From contig CM072884.1 of the NCBI GenBank assembly GCA_037013685.1, positions 113,632,230-113,696,229 of the forward strand: a stretch of DNA of 64,000 nucleotides, written 5' to 3'. The DNA is from Acridotheres tristis. Lineage: Eukaryota > Chordata > Aves > Passeriformes > Sturnidae. A program made the position numbers and the translations under genes. The notes below the pieces were generated by a model, which was not told the DNA's origin, ran no database searches, and saw nothing but the letters and a program-made list of their open reading frames with translations. Positions 34,831 to 45,461 of this stretch are shown here, piece by piece. Positions within the stretch are counted from its first letter, which is position 1, and every line of letters begins with the position of its first letter.

Positions 34831-36108
34831 CTCTGGCAGAGCAGAACCATTCCCCCTGTCCCAGCACTGCAAAAGGGAGAGGGGCTGAGGGAAAATCCAG
34901 GTCTCCCAGGGATTTTCCCAAGTTCCCAGGACAATGCACCAAGCCATGGATGTGCCTCGGGATGGGATGTGCCAAAAGCACAACAGGCAGGACACGGGGA
35001 GTGCCAACCCAAACTCTGATTTTTCAGGGCAAAGCTTGTGCAGGTTTTGGCGGTGATTTTAGAGATTGGGGAAAAAGTTGAAGTAGAAAATACAAATTCA
35101 TAAATGAGCAGGAGGGATGGTTTGTCCTTAAAAAAGGAATTTTGTTTTATTTTTTTTTTTTTTTTCCCTCCCCTGAGTTCTGGAGTTCTCCAGCATCATC
35201 TGGGATATTGTGGATATAAAGTTGCATTACAGGTTCTGGTAGAAAATTCACAATTTCCCAGAGAAAAGGAATTTTCTGGCAATTGCTGTGTAAAACTGAT
35301 TTGCAGTGGCAGGAACAATTTTATTCTCAGATCCCACAAACAGAAAAAAAATGGAATTTATTCCCTCTCAGGAGATTCTGCTCATTGAGGAGGTGTTAAA
35401 ATTTCGATTTTAGGCACCTTCCTCCTTTTGTTTTATTTTATTTTATTTTATTTTTTTTTTTTCAAGACCTAACATTGACAGTTTTTTACCTGCAGGTCAT
35501 GATGAAAATTGAGTTTTTGGGAATTGTGTGGATTCATCTAAAGAATCAAACTTTTCAATTCCTTGATTTCCTGATCTTTAAACTGAATTAACCACTCATC
35601 CACATTCATTTTATTCATAATGCAACACGAATATTTTGGGGGTTTTTTTAATATTTCAGAGAATAATTTGAAATTTTAACAATTTATCTGCTGGGTGAAT
35701 AAAATGTGACAAAGTTCCAGGTATAGAAACTTAAGTGAAACTTTGAGCCTTGAATGTTAAAAAAAAAAAATAAAACCAGGAGAAAAATATATTTAAATCA
35801 AGATTTTCAGCATTTCTCTCCTGCTGGGCAACAGATTTATGCCAAATAATTTTTTTATTTGTTATTAATGAGCTGCTTTTAAATCACTTTTAAGGTTTTT
35901 TTAGGGGTTTTTTTGGGTTCCCAGGGGTGTTTGTGGCTGGGCCAAACAAAATTCAATGATTTAAATGAGATTTGGAGTTGGGGAATGTTCAGATCTGGTT
36001 CTGTTTGTTCCTGGATTTGCTCAGGGCTGAGCTGGAGGAAATTCCAACAGGTTGGAAAAAGTGAGAGAAGGAAATTGGGAGTGGAATTTTGGAGTTTGCT
36101 GTGGTCCT
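34831..36108 (+). other. Intron 2 spacer, AT-rich
   Basis: AT-rich DNA with T tracts at 35151-35165 and 35430-35462. No recognised feature. Confidence 0.4.
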
Positions 36109-36555
36109 GCAAAAAAAAAAAAAAAAAAAAAGAAAGAAAAAAAATTAAAAAACAAAAAAAAACAAAACGACAACAAAAAAAACACAAAAAAAACCCAAAC
36201 AAAAAACCAAAAAAAAAACCAAAAAAAAACCCAAAACCAAAAAAAACCCCACAAACCAAAAAACAAACAAAAACCACACACAAAAAAAACCCCAAAAACA
36301 AAACAAAACAAAACAAAAAAACGAACAAAAAACCCACAAAAAATACACAAAAACACACGCAAAAAACCACAAACCAAAAAAAACCAAAAAAAGCCCAACA
36401 ACAACTAAAAAAAGAAAAAAAAAAAAAACAAAAAAACAAACAAAAACCACCAAAAAAACCCCAAAAAACCCCCAAAAACAAAAAAAACCACAAAAAACCC
36501 ACAAAAACACACACAAAAAACACAAGCAAAAAAAAAAACCCCAAAACAAACGAAC
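36109..36555 (+). repeat. A/C-only low-complexity block
   Basis: For about 450 bases the + strand is almost entirely A and C, in patterns such as AAAAAAACCCCAAAAAC, with very few G or T. It is compositionally the reverse complement of the G/T block at 40346-41220. Confidence 0.95.
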
Positions 36556-36559
36556 TACA

Positions 36560-37860
36560 CTTGGAGAGTTTAATTTATCAGGAATTATCATCCAAAAATT
36601 TAATTTGGGGAGTTTATCAGGAATTATCATCCAAAAATTGCATTTGGAGAGTTTAATTTCTCAGAAATTATCATCAAAAAATTTAATTTTGGGATTTTCT
36701 CAGGAATTATTATCCAGGAATTTTAATTTTGGGAATTTATCAGGAGTTATTATCCAGAAATTGCATTTTGGGGAATTTATCAGGAAATTATCATCCAGTT
36801 TGGGGAATTTATCAGGAATTATCATCCAAAAATTTAATTTTGGGAATTTATCAGGAATTATTATCCAGGAATTTAATTTGGGGAATTTATCAGAAATTAT
36901 TGTCCAGGAATTTTAATTTTGGGAATTTCTCAGGAATTATCATCCAAAAATTGCATTTTGGGGAATTTCTCAGGAATTATTATCCAGGAATTTTAATTTT
37001 GGGAATTTCTCAGGAATTATTATCCAGGAATTTTAATTTTGGGAATTTCTCAGGAATTGTCATCCAAAAATTTAATTTTGGGAATTTCTCAGGAATTATT
37101 ATCCAAAAATTGCATTCTGGGAAATTTATCAGGAATTGTCATCCAAAAATTGCATTTGGAGAGTTTAATTTCTCAGAAATTATCATCAAAAAATTTAATT
37201 TTGGGAATTTCTCAGGAATTATTATCCAAAAATTGCATTTTGGGGAATTTATCAGGAATTATCATCCAGGAATTTAATTTTGGGGAATTTCTCAGGAATT
37301 ATCATCCAAAAATTGCATTTTGGGAATTTATCAGGAATTATCATCCAAAAATTTAATTTTGGGAATTTATCAGGAATTATTATCCAGGAATTTAATTTTG
37401 GGAGTTTATCAGGAATTCTCATCCAGGAATTTTAATTTTGGGAATTTCTCAGGAATTATTATCCAGGAATTGCATTTTGGGAGTTTATCAGGAATTATCA
37501 TCCAGGAATTTAATTTTGGGAATTTATCAGGAGTTATAATCCAGGAATTGCATTCTGGGAAATTTATCAGGAATTGTCATCCAAAAATTTAATTTTGGGA
37601 ATTTCTCAGAAATTATTATCCAAAAATTGCATTTTGGGAAATTTCTCAGGAATTATTATCCAGGAATTTAATTTTGGGAATTTATCAGGAATTATCATCT
37701 AAAAATTTAATTTTGGGAATTTCTCAGGAATTATCATCCACTTTGGGAATTTCTCAGGAATTCTTATCCAGGAATTTAATTTGGGGAATTTCTCAGGAAT
37801 TCTCATCCAGGAATTGCATTTTTTGGGGAATTTCTCAGGAATTCTCAGCCAAGATTCCCA
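36560..37860 (+). repeat. AT-rich satellite-like array, about 38-40 bp unit
   Basis: Units read TCAGGAATTATCATCCA(AAAA/GGAA) then TTTAATTTTGGGAATTTA, about 33 copies, with TTGCATTTTGGGG variants and occasional TTATCATC/TTATTATC alternation. Divergence between copies is moderate and increases toward 37800. Confidence 0.95.
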
Positions 37861-38205
37861 TTTTGGGACCTTCCCACATTCCAGGGGGGAATTTTCTGCA
37901 GGATGTGAATTCCAGGTTTTCCCTGAGGATACAAAAGAAAATCCAAGGTTGGGGATCACGAGGGACAGAAATTCCAATTTTTACCAAAAAAAAAAAAAAA
38001 CCCCAGCCCAGGTTAAAGGTTCTGATTCCCTGAACTTAAACCAGCAGGAATTGCCTCTGATGGAGAGAAAAAAATAAAATAAAATTCAATATTTAACCCC
38101 AAAATCACTGCAGGGTTTGGGTTGGAAATAATCCTAAAAATTCCCCCCAGGTTTGTTCCAAAGCAACCTGGACATTTCCAGGAATCCACACAGACTTCTC
38201 TGAAC
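37861..38205 (+). other. Intron 2 spacer
   Basis: Single-copy sequence with a poly-A run at 37986-38000. No recognised feature. Confidence 0.4.
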
Positions 38206-38420
38206 ACACCCTTTATTTTATTTTATTTTATTTTATTTTATTTTATTTTATTTTATTTTATTTTATTTTATTTTATTTTATTCTTTATTTCTTATTTTAT
38301 CGGAAATTTTCTTCCTTTTTTTTTTTAAATTATTATTTTATTCTTTATTATTTTATCGGAAATTTTCTTCCTTTTTTTTATTATTATTTTATTCTTTATT
38401 TATTATTTTCTTGGAAATTT
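38206..38420 (+). repeat. (TTTTA)n microsatellite and degenerate continuation
   Basis: A nearly pure TTTTA array occupies about 38210-38283, followed to 38420 by degenerate TTATTTTATTCTTTA and repeated CGGAAATTTTCTTCC motifs. Confidence 0.9.
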
Positions 38421-38479
38421 TGTTCCATTTTTTTTTTTTTTCAGCTTTTGCCTCTTCCCCCCCCCCAAGCAGCTGAGCT

Positions 38480-39895
38480 CAATTTGATTTCTTTGATTAA
38501 TTTGATTTCTTTGATTACTTTGATTTCTTTGATTTCTTTGATTTCTTTGATTACTTTGATTTCTTTGATTATTTTCATTTCTTTGATTAATTTGATTTCT
38601 TTGATTACTTTGATTTCTTTGATTATTTTGATTTCTTTGATTTCTTTGATTTCTTTGATTAATTTGATTTCTTTGATTATTTTGATTTCTTTGATTACTT
38701 TGATTTCTTTGATTAATTTGATTTCTTTGATTAATTTGATTTCTTTGATTTCTTTGATTTCTTTGATTATTTTGATTTCTTTGATTAATTTGATTTCTTT
38801 GATTAATTTGATTTCTTTGATTACTTTGATTTCTTTGATTTCTTTGATTTCTCTGATTATTTTCATTTCTTTGATTACTTTGATTTCTTTGATTATTTTG
38901 ATTTCTTTGGTTATTTTGATTTCTTTGATTACTTTGATTTCTTTGATTACTTTGATTTCCTTGATTACTTTGATTTCTTTGATTATTTTGATTTCTTTGA
39001 TTTCTTTGATTAATTTGATTACTTTGATTTCTTTGATTAATTTGATTTCTTTAATTACTTTGATTTCTTTGATTATTTTCATTTCTTTGATTTCTTTGAT
39101 TAATTTGATTAATTTGATTACTTTGATTACTTTGATTTCTTTGATTATTTTGATTTCTTTGATTACTTTGATTTCTTTGATTTCTTTGATTACTTTGATT
39201 TCTTTGATTTCTTTGATTATTTTGATTTCTTTGATTACTTTGATTAATTTGATTTCTTTGATTATTTTGATTTCTTTGATTACTTTGATATCTTTGATTT
39301 CTTTGATTATTTTGATTTCTTTGATTATTTTGATTTCTTTGATTACTTTGATTAATTTGATTTCTTTGATTATTTTGATTTCTTTGATTTCTTTGATTTC
39401 TTTGATTATTTTCATTTCTTTGATTAATTTGATTTCTTTGATTACTTTGATTTCTTTGATTATTTTGATTTCTTTGATTACTTTGATTTCTTTGATTTCT
39501 TTGATTTCTTTGATTACTTTGATTTCTTTGATTATTTTCATTTCTTTGATTTCTTTGATTATTTTGATTTCTTTGATTAATTTGATTTCTTTGATTACTT
39601 TGATTTCTTTGATTATTTTGATTTCTTTGATTAATTTGATTTCTTTGATTTCTTTGATTTCTTTGATTATTTTCATTTCTTTGATTAATTTGATTTCTTT
39701 GATTACTTTGATTTCTTTGATTATTTTGATTTCTTTGATTACTTTGATTTCTTTGATTTCTTTGGTTTCTTTGATTACTTTGATTTCTTTGAATACTTTG
39801 ATTTCTTTGATTAATTTGATTTCTTTGATTATTTTGATTTCTTTGATTACTTTGATTATTTTGATTTCTTTGATTTCTTTGATTAATTTGATTTT
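38480..39895 (+). repeat. 9-bp tandem array TTTGATTHY, about 1.4 kb
   Basis: The unit alternates TTTGATTTC with TTTGATTAC, TTTGATTAA or TTTGATTAT, about 155 copies. Because nine is a multiple of three and the unit lacks stops in at least one frame of each strand, it yields a 486-codon frame on + (repeating ISLITL) and a 411-codon frame on - (repeating KEIKII). These are not genes. Confidence 0.97.
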
Positions 39896-40345
39896 TTTTA
39901 ACTATTAAATTATGGAGATTTCACAATTTGGAACAACCCCCTCTCTCCTCAATCCCTTTATTAAACCCAAATAATTCACAACTCAAATATTTTATTCTCC
40001 AACTTTGCCCAAGTCCAGCCTCTCTTTTCATTCCTCTTGAAAACCAAAGAGGGAAAAACCAAAGTAAACGAAAAAAACTGCAATTTTTTCTTTTCTTAAC
40101 CCCCCCCAAAAAAAAAAAAAAAATTCAAACTTAACTCCCAACCCCAAAATTCTCTTTGCTGCTTGGATTTTAGAACCTCCTGAGCTGTTTGGATAAAAAA
40201 AAGCAGCAGGAATATTTGTGGATTTATTCACATTTGAAATATTTTCTGCTCAATTCATTGTTTCCTTCCACTAGATGGGGCTTTCTTCATTGATCACTCG
40301 AACCTTTCTTCTCCGATTTTTTTTTCCTCTTCCAAGTGTGGATCA
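39896..40345 (+). other. Intron 2 spacer
   Basis: AT-rich single-copy DNA with a C run then A run at 40100-40124. No recognised feature. Confidence 0.4.
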
Positions 40346-41220
40346 AAGCCCTGAAATGGGGTTTTTTGGGGGGTTTTTTGGGGTTTTTTGGGTTTTTTGG
40401 GTTTTTTTTTTCCTTTCCACCTCACCTGTGGAAGTGCACTTTGGGGTTTTGTTTTGTTTTGTTTTGTGGGGTTTTTTTTGGGTTTTTTTTTTGGTTGTTG
40501 GTTTGTTTTTTTTTTGGTTTTTTTGTTGTTCTTGGGGATTTTTTTGGTTGGTTTTTTTTTGTTTTTGTTTTTTTGGGATTTTTGTTGTTGTTGTTGTTGG
40601 GGTTTTTTTGGGTTGTTTTTGTTTGGTTGGGGTTTTTTTGTTGTTTTTTTTGTTTTGGTTTTTTTTGGTTTGTTTTTTTTTCTTGTTGGTTTTTTTGGGT
40701 TGTTTTTTTTTCTTGTTGGTTTTTTTGGGTTGTTTTTGTTTGGTTGGGTTTTTTTTGTTGTTTTTTTTGTTTTGGTTTTTTTTGGTTTTTTTTTTTTCTT
40801 GTTGGTTTTTGTGGGTTGTTTTTGTTTGGTTGGTTTTTTTTGTTGTTTTTTTTTGTTTTGGTTTTTTTTGGTTGTTTTTTTTTTGTTGGTTTTTTTGGGT
40901 TGTTTTTGTTTGGTTGGGGGTTTTTTTTGTTGTTTTTTTTGTTTTGGTTTTTTTTTTTGTTGGTTTTTTTGGTTGTTTTTGTTTGGTTGGTTTTTTTTGT
41001 TTTGGGGTTTTTTTTGTTTTTTTTTTTGTTGTTGTTGTTGTTGGGGTTTTTTTTGGTTGTTTTTGTTTGGTTGGGTTTTTTTGTTGTTTTTTGTTGTTTT
41101 TTGTTTTGTTTTGTTTTGTTTTGTTGGTTTTTTTTTTGGTTTGGTTTTTTTTTTTTTTTTGTTGGTTTTTTTTGGGTTGTTTTTGTTTGATTGGGTTTTT
41201 TTATTTTTATTTTTTTTTTG
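40346..41220 (+). repeat. G/T-only low-complexity block
   Basis: The + strand is almost purely G and T, with patterns such as TTTTTTGGGTTGTTTTTG, GTTGGTTTTTTTTGTTG and TTTTGTTTTGTTTTG. A 60-90 base higher-order repeat (TTTGTTTGGTTGGG ... TTGTTTTGG) is visible from 40610 to 41075. Confidence 0.95.
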
Positions 41221-42120
41221 AAGAGGGCCTTGAGCAAAGTTGATGATGTCCCAAATCTTTGTGCAAACTCCCCCCAGCCACCATTTGGATTGGGGGAGAG
41301 GGGGATTCAATGAAAATTTTCATTTTAACCTTTTCTTCATTCTCTTGAAATATTCCATTTAATTGGCTTTTAGCACCGTGCAGTGCTGGACAAAAGTCTT
41401 GAAAGTCTTTTCCAAATTTAATAATTCCATGGAAAACTCTTCCCAGGATTTAATTAGCTAAAAATCAGATGATGGAATTTGGGAAATGCCATTCCTGGAG
41501 TGTCACACTTTGGTCACTTTTGGGGTTTTGAGCTGCTCCTTCCCAGATTTTCAAGCAAATTCCACTGGATATTATTTTTTTAAAAGCCAAAAAACAACAC
41601 TTCTCCTGGTTCTTCTTGATCATGAACTTGACCCTGCTGAGATGGGGCAAAGCAAATTCCCCCATTTCCATGATCCTAAAAATTCACCTAGCAAAAAAAA
41701 AAAATAAAAAAATTAAAAAAAATGAAATTATTTTCGTGGAATTACCTTAGTGAGGACAACGTGCAGCTCCTCCTGCACCTCCAGGTCTTTTCTGCTCCTT
41801 TCAATTTTGCTGCTCCTCAAAATATTTTATTTCTCTTGGATCTTCCACCTCCACAAGTTTTGGGGTCAAAATTTTGGGACCCCCTCCACAGCTTCTTCCA
41901 AGCCCCCCCCCCCCCATATCTTCAGTGCTGAATTCCTGGAGGACTCCCAGGTTCCTTGAAGTCCTACCCTGGGCATCATTTGAGCATCCTTAGGACTCAA
42001 AAGTTCAAATAATTTCTGGCTTGAATATGATAAATTTGAGATTTTTTTCCCCCCCTCCTATTTTTAAAATTTCCCTCATGTGCAAAGGCACATCCTCCTT
42101 CATTTGAGACCATCTTATAT
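41221..42120 (+). other. Intron 2 spacer, single copy
   Basis: Unique DNA with short A and C homopolymers (41693-41721, 41903-41913). No recognised exon or element. Confidence 0.4.
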
Positions 42121-42215
42121 TTTCATTTTTTCTTTTTTTTTTTCTTTTTTTTTCTTTTCTTTCTTTTTTTTTTCGCTTTTTTTTTCTTTTTTTTTTTTTC
42201 TTTTTTTTTTTTTGG
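42121..42215 (+). repeat. T/C-rich tract
   Basis: Runs of 8-13 T separated by single C bases, all pyrimidine apart from one G, likely a degraded poly-T tract. Confidence 0.85.
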
Positions 42216-42224
42216 TTTTGGTGG

Positions 42225-42345
42225 AGTTAATATATTATTTTAACGTGTTCCAGTCTGCTCCCCTGCATTTAAATCGTGCTCGTGTTTGCAGTCGAGCAGG
42301 AGGACAAAAATAACCGCGGGGTGAATCAGTGGAATTTTCCTGCAT
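42225..42345 (+). other. Single-copy island, possible conserved non-coding element
   Basis: A compositionally balanced 120-base island contains TTAATATATTATTTTAACGT and CCTGCATTTAAATCGTGCTC with several CpGs, sitting between low-complexity blocks. It stands out from its surroundings, but conservation cannot be tested here. Confidence 0.3.
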
Positions 42346-42464
42346 TTCTCTCTCCCCTCTGGTGACTCCTCGAGAGCAAAAATGGTTTTGTTTTTGTTTT
42401 TTTTTTGCATTTTGTGTTTGTAAGAACGAGGTGTTTTCCCTGCTGCATTCCTGGGTTTTTCCCT

Positions 42465-44500
42465 GGGATTTGGGGGTTTGGGGGTTTGGGGATTTGGGGT
42501 TTGGGGATTGGAAATTTAGGGGTTTGGGGGTTTGGGATTTGGGGATTGGGGGTTTGGGGGTTTGGGGGTTTGGGGGTTTGGGGATTTGGGGGTTTGGGAT
42601 TTGGGGGTTTGGGGGTTTGTGGATTTGGGGATTGGGGGTTTGGGGGTTTGGGAGTTTGGGGGTTTGGGGGTTCGGGGATTTGGGGATTTGGGGGTTTGGG
42701 GGTTTGGGGATTTGGGGGTTTGGAGATTTGGGGGTTTGGGGATTTGGGGGTTTGGGGATTTGGGGGTTTGGGGATTTGGGGATTTGGGGATTTGGGAGTT
42801 TGGGGGTTTGGGGATTGGGGGTTTGGGGGTTTGGGGATTTGGGGATTTGGGGGTTTGGGGATTTGGGGGTTTGGGGATTTGGGGATTTGGGGGTTTGGGG
42901 GTTTGGGGGTTTGGGGGTTTGGGGGTTTGGGGATTTGGGGATTTAGGGATTGGGGATTTGGGGGTTTGGGGATTTGGGGATTTGGGGGTTTGGGGGTTTG
43001 GGGGTTTGGGGGTTTGGCAATTTGGGGATTTGGGGGTTTGGGGGTTTGGGGATTTGGGGGTTTGGGGGTTTGGGGATTTGGGAGTTTGGGGGTTTGGGGG
43101 TTTGGGGATTTGGGGATTTGGGGGGTTTGGGGGGTTTGGGGTTTGGGGGTTTGGGGGTTTGGGGATTTGGGGGTTTGGGGATTTGGGGGTTTGGGGGGTT
43201 GGGAGTTTGGGGATTTGGGGGTTTGGGGATTTGGGGGTTGGGGGTTTGGGGATTTGGGGGTTTGGAGATTTGGGGGTTTGGGGATTTGGGGGTTTGGGGG
43301 TTTGGGGGTTTGGGGAGTTGGGGGTTTGGGGTTTGGGGGTTTGGGGATTTGGGGGTTTGGGAGTTTGGGGATTTGGGGGTTTGGGGGTTTGGGGATTTGG
43401 GGATTTGGGGGTTTGGGGGTTTGGGGATTTGGGATTTGGGGGTTTGGGGATTGGGGATTTGGGGGTTTGGGGGTTTGGGGGTTTGGGATTTGGGGATTTG
43501 GGGGTTTGGGGATTTGGGGGTTTGGGGGTTTGGGGGTTTGGGGTTTGGGGATTTGGGGGTTTGGGGGTTTGGGGGTTTGGGGATTTGGGGGTTTAGGGAT
43601 TTGGGGATTGGGGGTTTGGGGGTTTGGGGGTTTGGGGTTTGGGGGTTTGGGGGTTTGGGGGTTTGGGGATTTGGGGGTTTGGGGGTTTGGGGATTTGGGG
43701 TTTGGGGATTGGAAATTTAGGGGTTTGGGGAGTTGGGGGTTTTGGGGTTTTGGGGTTTGGGGATTTGGGGATTTGGGGATTTGGGGGTTTGGGGATTTGG
43801 GGGTTTGGGGATTTGGGGATTTGGGGATTTGGGATTTGGGGGTTTGGGGATTTGGGGATTTGGGGTTTGGGGATTTGGGGATTTGGGGGTTTGGGGGTTT
43901 GGGGATTTGGGGGTTTGGGGATTTGGGGATTTAGGGATTGGGGATTTGGGGGTTTGGGGATTTGGGGGTTTGGGGGATTGGGGATTTGGGGGTTTGGGGG
44001 TTTGGGGGTTTGGGGATTTGGGGGTTTGGAGATTTGGGGGTTTGGGGATTTGGGGGTTTGGGGGTTTGGGGGTTTGGGGGTTTGGGGATTTGGGGGTTTG
44101 GGGGTTTGGGGGTTTGGGGGTTTGGGGGATTTGGGGGTTTGGGGGTTTGGGGATTTGGGGATTGGGGATTTGGGGGTTTGGGGATTTGGGGATTTGGGGA
44201 TTTGGGGGTTTGGGGGTTTGGGGGTTTGGGGTTTTGGGGGTTTGGGGATTTGGGGATTTGGGGGTTTGGGGATTTGGGGGTTTGGGGATTGGGGATTTGG
44301 GGATTTAGGGATTGGGGATTTGGGGGTTTGGGGATTTGGGGATTGGGGATTTGGGGGTTTGGGGGTTTGGGGGTTTGGGGATTGGGGATTTGGGGATTTA
44401 GGGATTGGGGATTGGGGAATTTGGGATTTGGGGATTGGGGATTTGGGGGTTGGGGGTTTGGGGATTTGGGGGTTTGGGGATTTGGGGGTTTGGGGGTTTA
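42465..44500 (+). repeat. G-rich 8-bp array TTTGGGGR, about 2.0 kb
   Basis: The + strand repeats TTTGGGGG and TTTGGGGA about 250 times, with rare TTTAGGGATTGGGGA interruptions. Every unit has four or five consecutive G, so the strand carries hundreds of overlapping G-quadruplex motifs. It is not the vertebrate telomere repeat. Long open frames on both strands (up to 509 codons, [12 protein letters not shown]) result from the 24-base common multiple of unit and codon. Confidence 0.97.
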
Positions 44501-44960
44501 AAAACCCCCGTGGCCTCCTGGCAGCTGATCCCAGTGGGGAGATTGGAAGGGAAGGGGGTTCACGTTTCCTCAGGGATTTCATTGTCCATTGTGTTGCTCA
44601 TTGTTTTTCCAGCCCTTCTTTTCTTTCCTGAAGAAATCCAATTTTTTTTTTTTTCTTTTTTTTTTTTTATGCCGCTTCTTTCTCCCTTCTCTCTCTCTTT
44701 TTTTTTTTTTTTTTTTTTTCTGTTGTTGTCGCGGCAGAGAGAAGCAAATCTCTCTTTTTGAAACACCACCTTGTTCCCAGTTTTGATAAAATACCTTTCC
44801 CTGAGAGGAGTCAGAGAAATCTGCTGGAACAGATCTCATCCTCCCTTCCCCCCCCACCCCGGGCTCCTCCTTTGGCTTATCAACAATGCGTCAGTGGAAA
44901 TTTCCACCCTTTGCTAATGGCAAAGAGAAAGCACAAAGTTGCGAGGCAGCCTTTGGAGGG
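44501..44960 (+). other. Single-copy island between two large arrays
   Basis: Unique sequence interrupted by T tracts at 44641-44670 and 44698-44719. The part at 44770-44960 has balanced composition, with GGCTTATCAACAATGCGTCA and CTAATGGCAAAGAGAAAGCA, and contains the palindrome at 44895. It is a candidate regulatory element. No exon is seen. Confidence 0.35.
44895..44906 (+). promoter_or_regulatory. Palindromic TGGAAATTTCCA, NFAT5/kappaB-type site
   Basis: The 12-base perfect palindrome matches the tonicity-responsive element consensus TGGAAANNYNY on both strands and also fits the kappaB form GGAAATTTCC. NFAT5 controls SLC5A3 under hypertonic stress in mammals through elements spread over tens of kilobases. 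A functional link here is speculative. Confidence 0.3.
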
Positions 44961-45461
44961 GAAGGAGAAAAAAAAAAAAAAAAAAAAATTTAAAAAATAA
45001 AAATAAAAAAAAAAAAAGGGAAAACAACCCTTTTAGGAGCACAATGGAAAGCAGCAGATGAGAGCTGGGCAGAAATGGAATGAAATTCTGCAGGAGGAGC
45101 TGGGATGGGGATGGGATCAGGGTGAGAGGGAAAGGGGCTGGAATTCTGGAATTCCTCCCCCCCCCCGTCCTCCTTTGGGAAGGCACCTCCCCAAGTGGCA
45201 TCTGCTCAATTCGCCACCGAGCTGGGGTGGCTTCAGCACAGAATCCCGCCGGGCTTTCAGGGGCTGCATCCTCCAATCCTGCCGGGCTGCCCTCGCACAA
45301 AGCCGGGAAATGGCCCTAAAGGCCAGCCCTGGTGGCGTCTCTGTGTCCTGGAGCCCACGAGCGGGCAGCCCGCTTTCCCAAAAAAAAACCCAATTTTGTT
45401 GTTGTGGGGCAGAGTTCCCCCAAATCCCTGCGACCTGGTGCTTGGGCACCCCGGGATGCTG
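44961..45461 (+). other. Spacer before the 10-bp array
   Basis: A-rich low-complexity sequence at 44969-45018 is followed by GC-rich single-copy DNA. No feature is recognised. Confidence 0.4.

Noticed and set aside
38441..39908. Open frames of 411 (minus) and 486 (plus) codons with KEIKII and ISLITL periodicity
   Set aside because: They coincide exactly with the 9-bp array, have no unique sequence beyond short flanks, and periodicity alone explains the open frames.
36145..41310. Lysine/asparagine-rich and phenylalanine-rich open frames over the A/C and G/T blocks
   Set aside because: Low-complexity composition artefacts.
42465..44500. Interstitial telomere repeat
   Set aside because: The unit is TTTGGGGR, not TTAGGG, and no TTAGGG run is present.
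42405..44631. Glycine/tryptophan-rich open frames up to 509 codons on + and a proline-rich one of 329 codons on -
   Set aside because: Produced by the 8-bp G-rich array. All frames of the array are stop-poor, and no promoter or conserved domain accompanies them.
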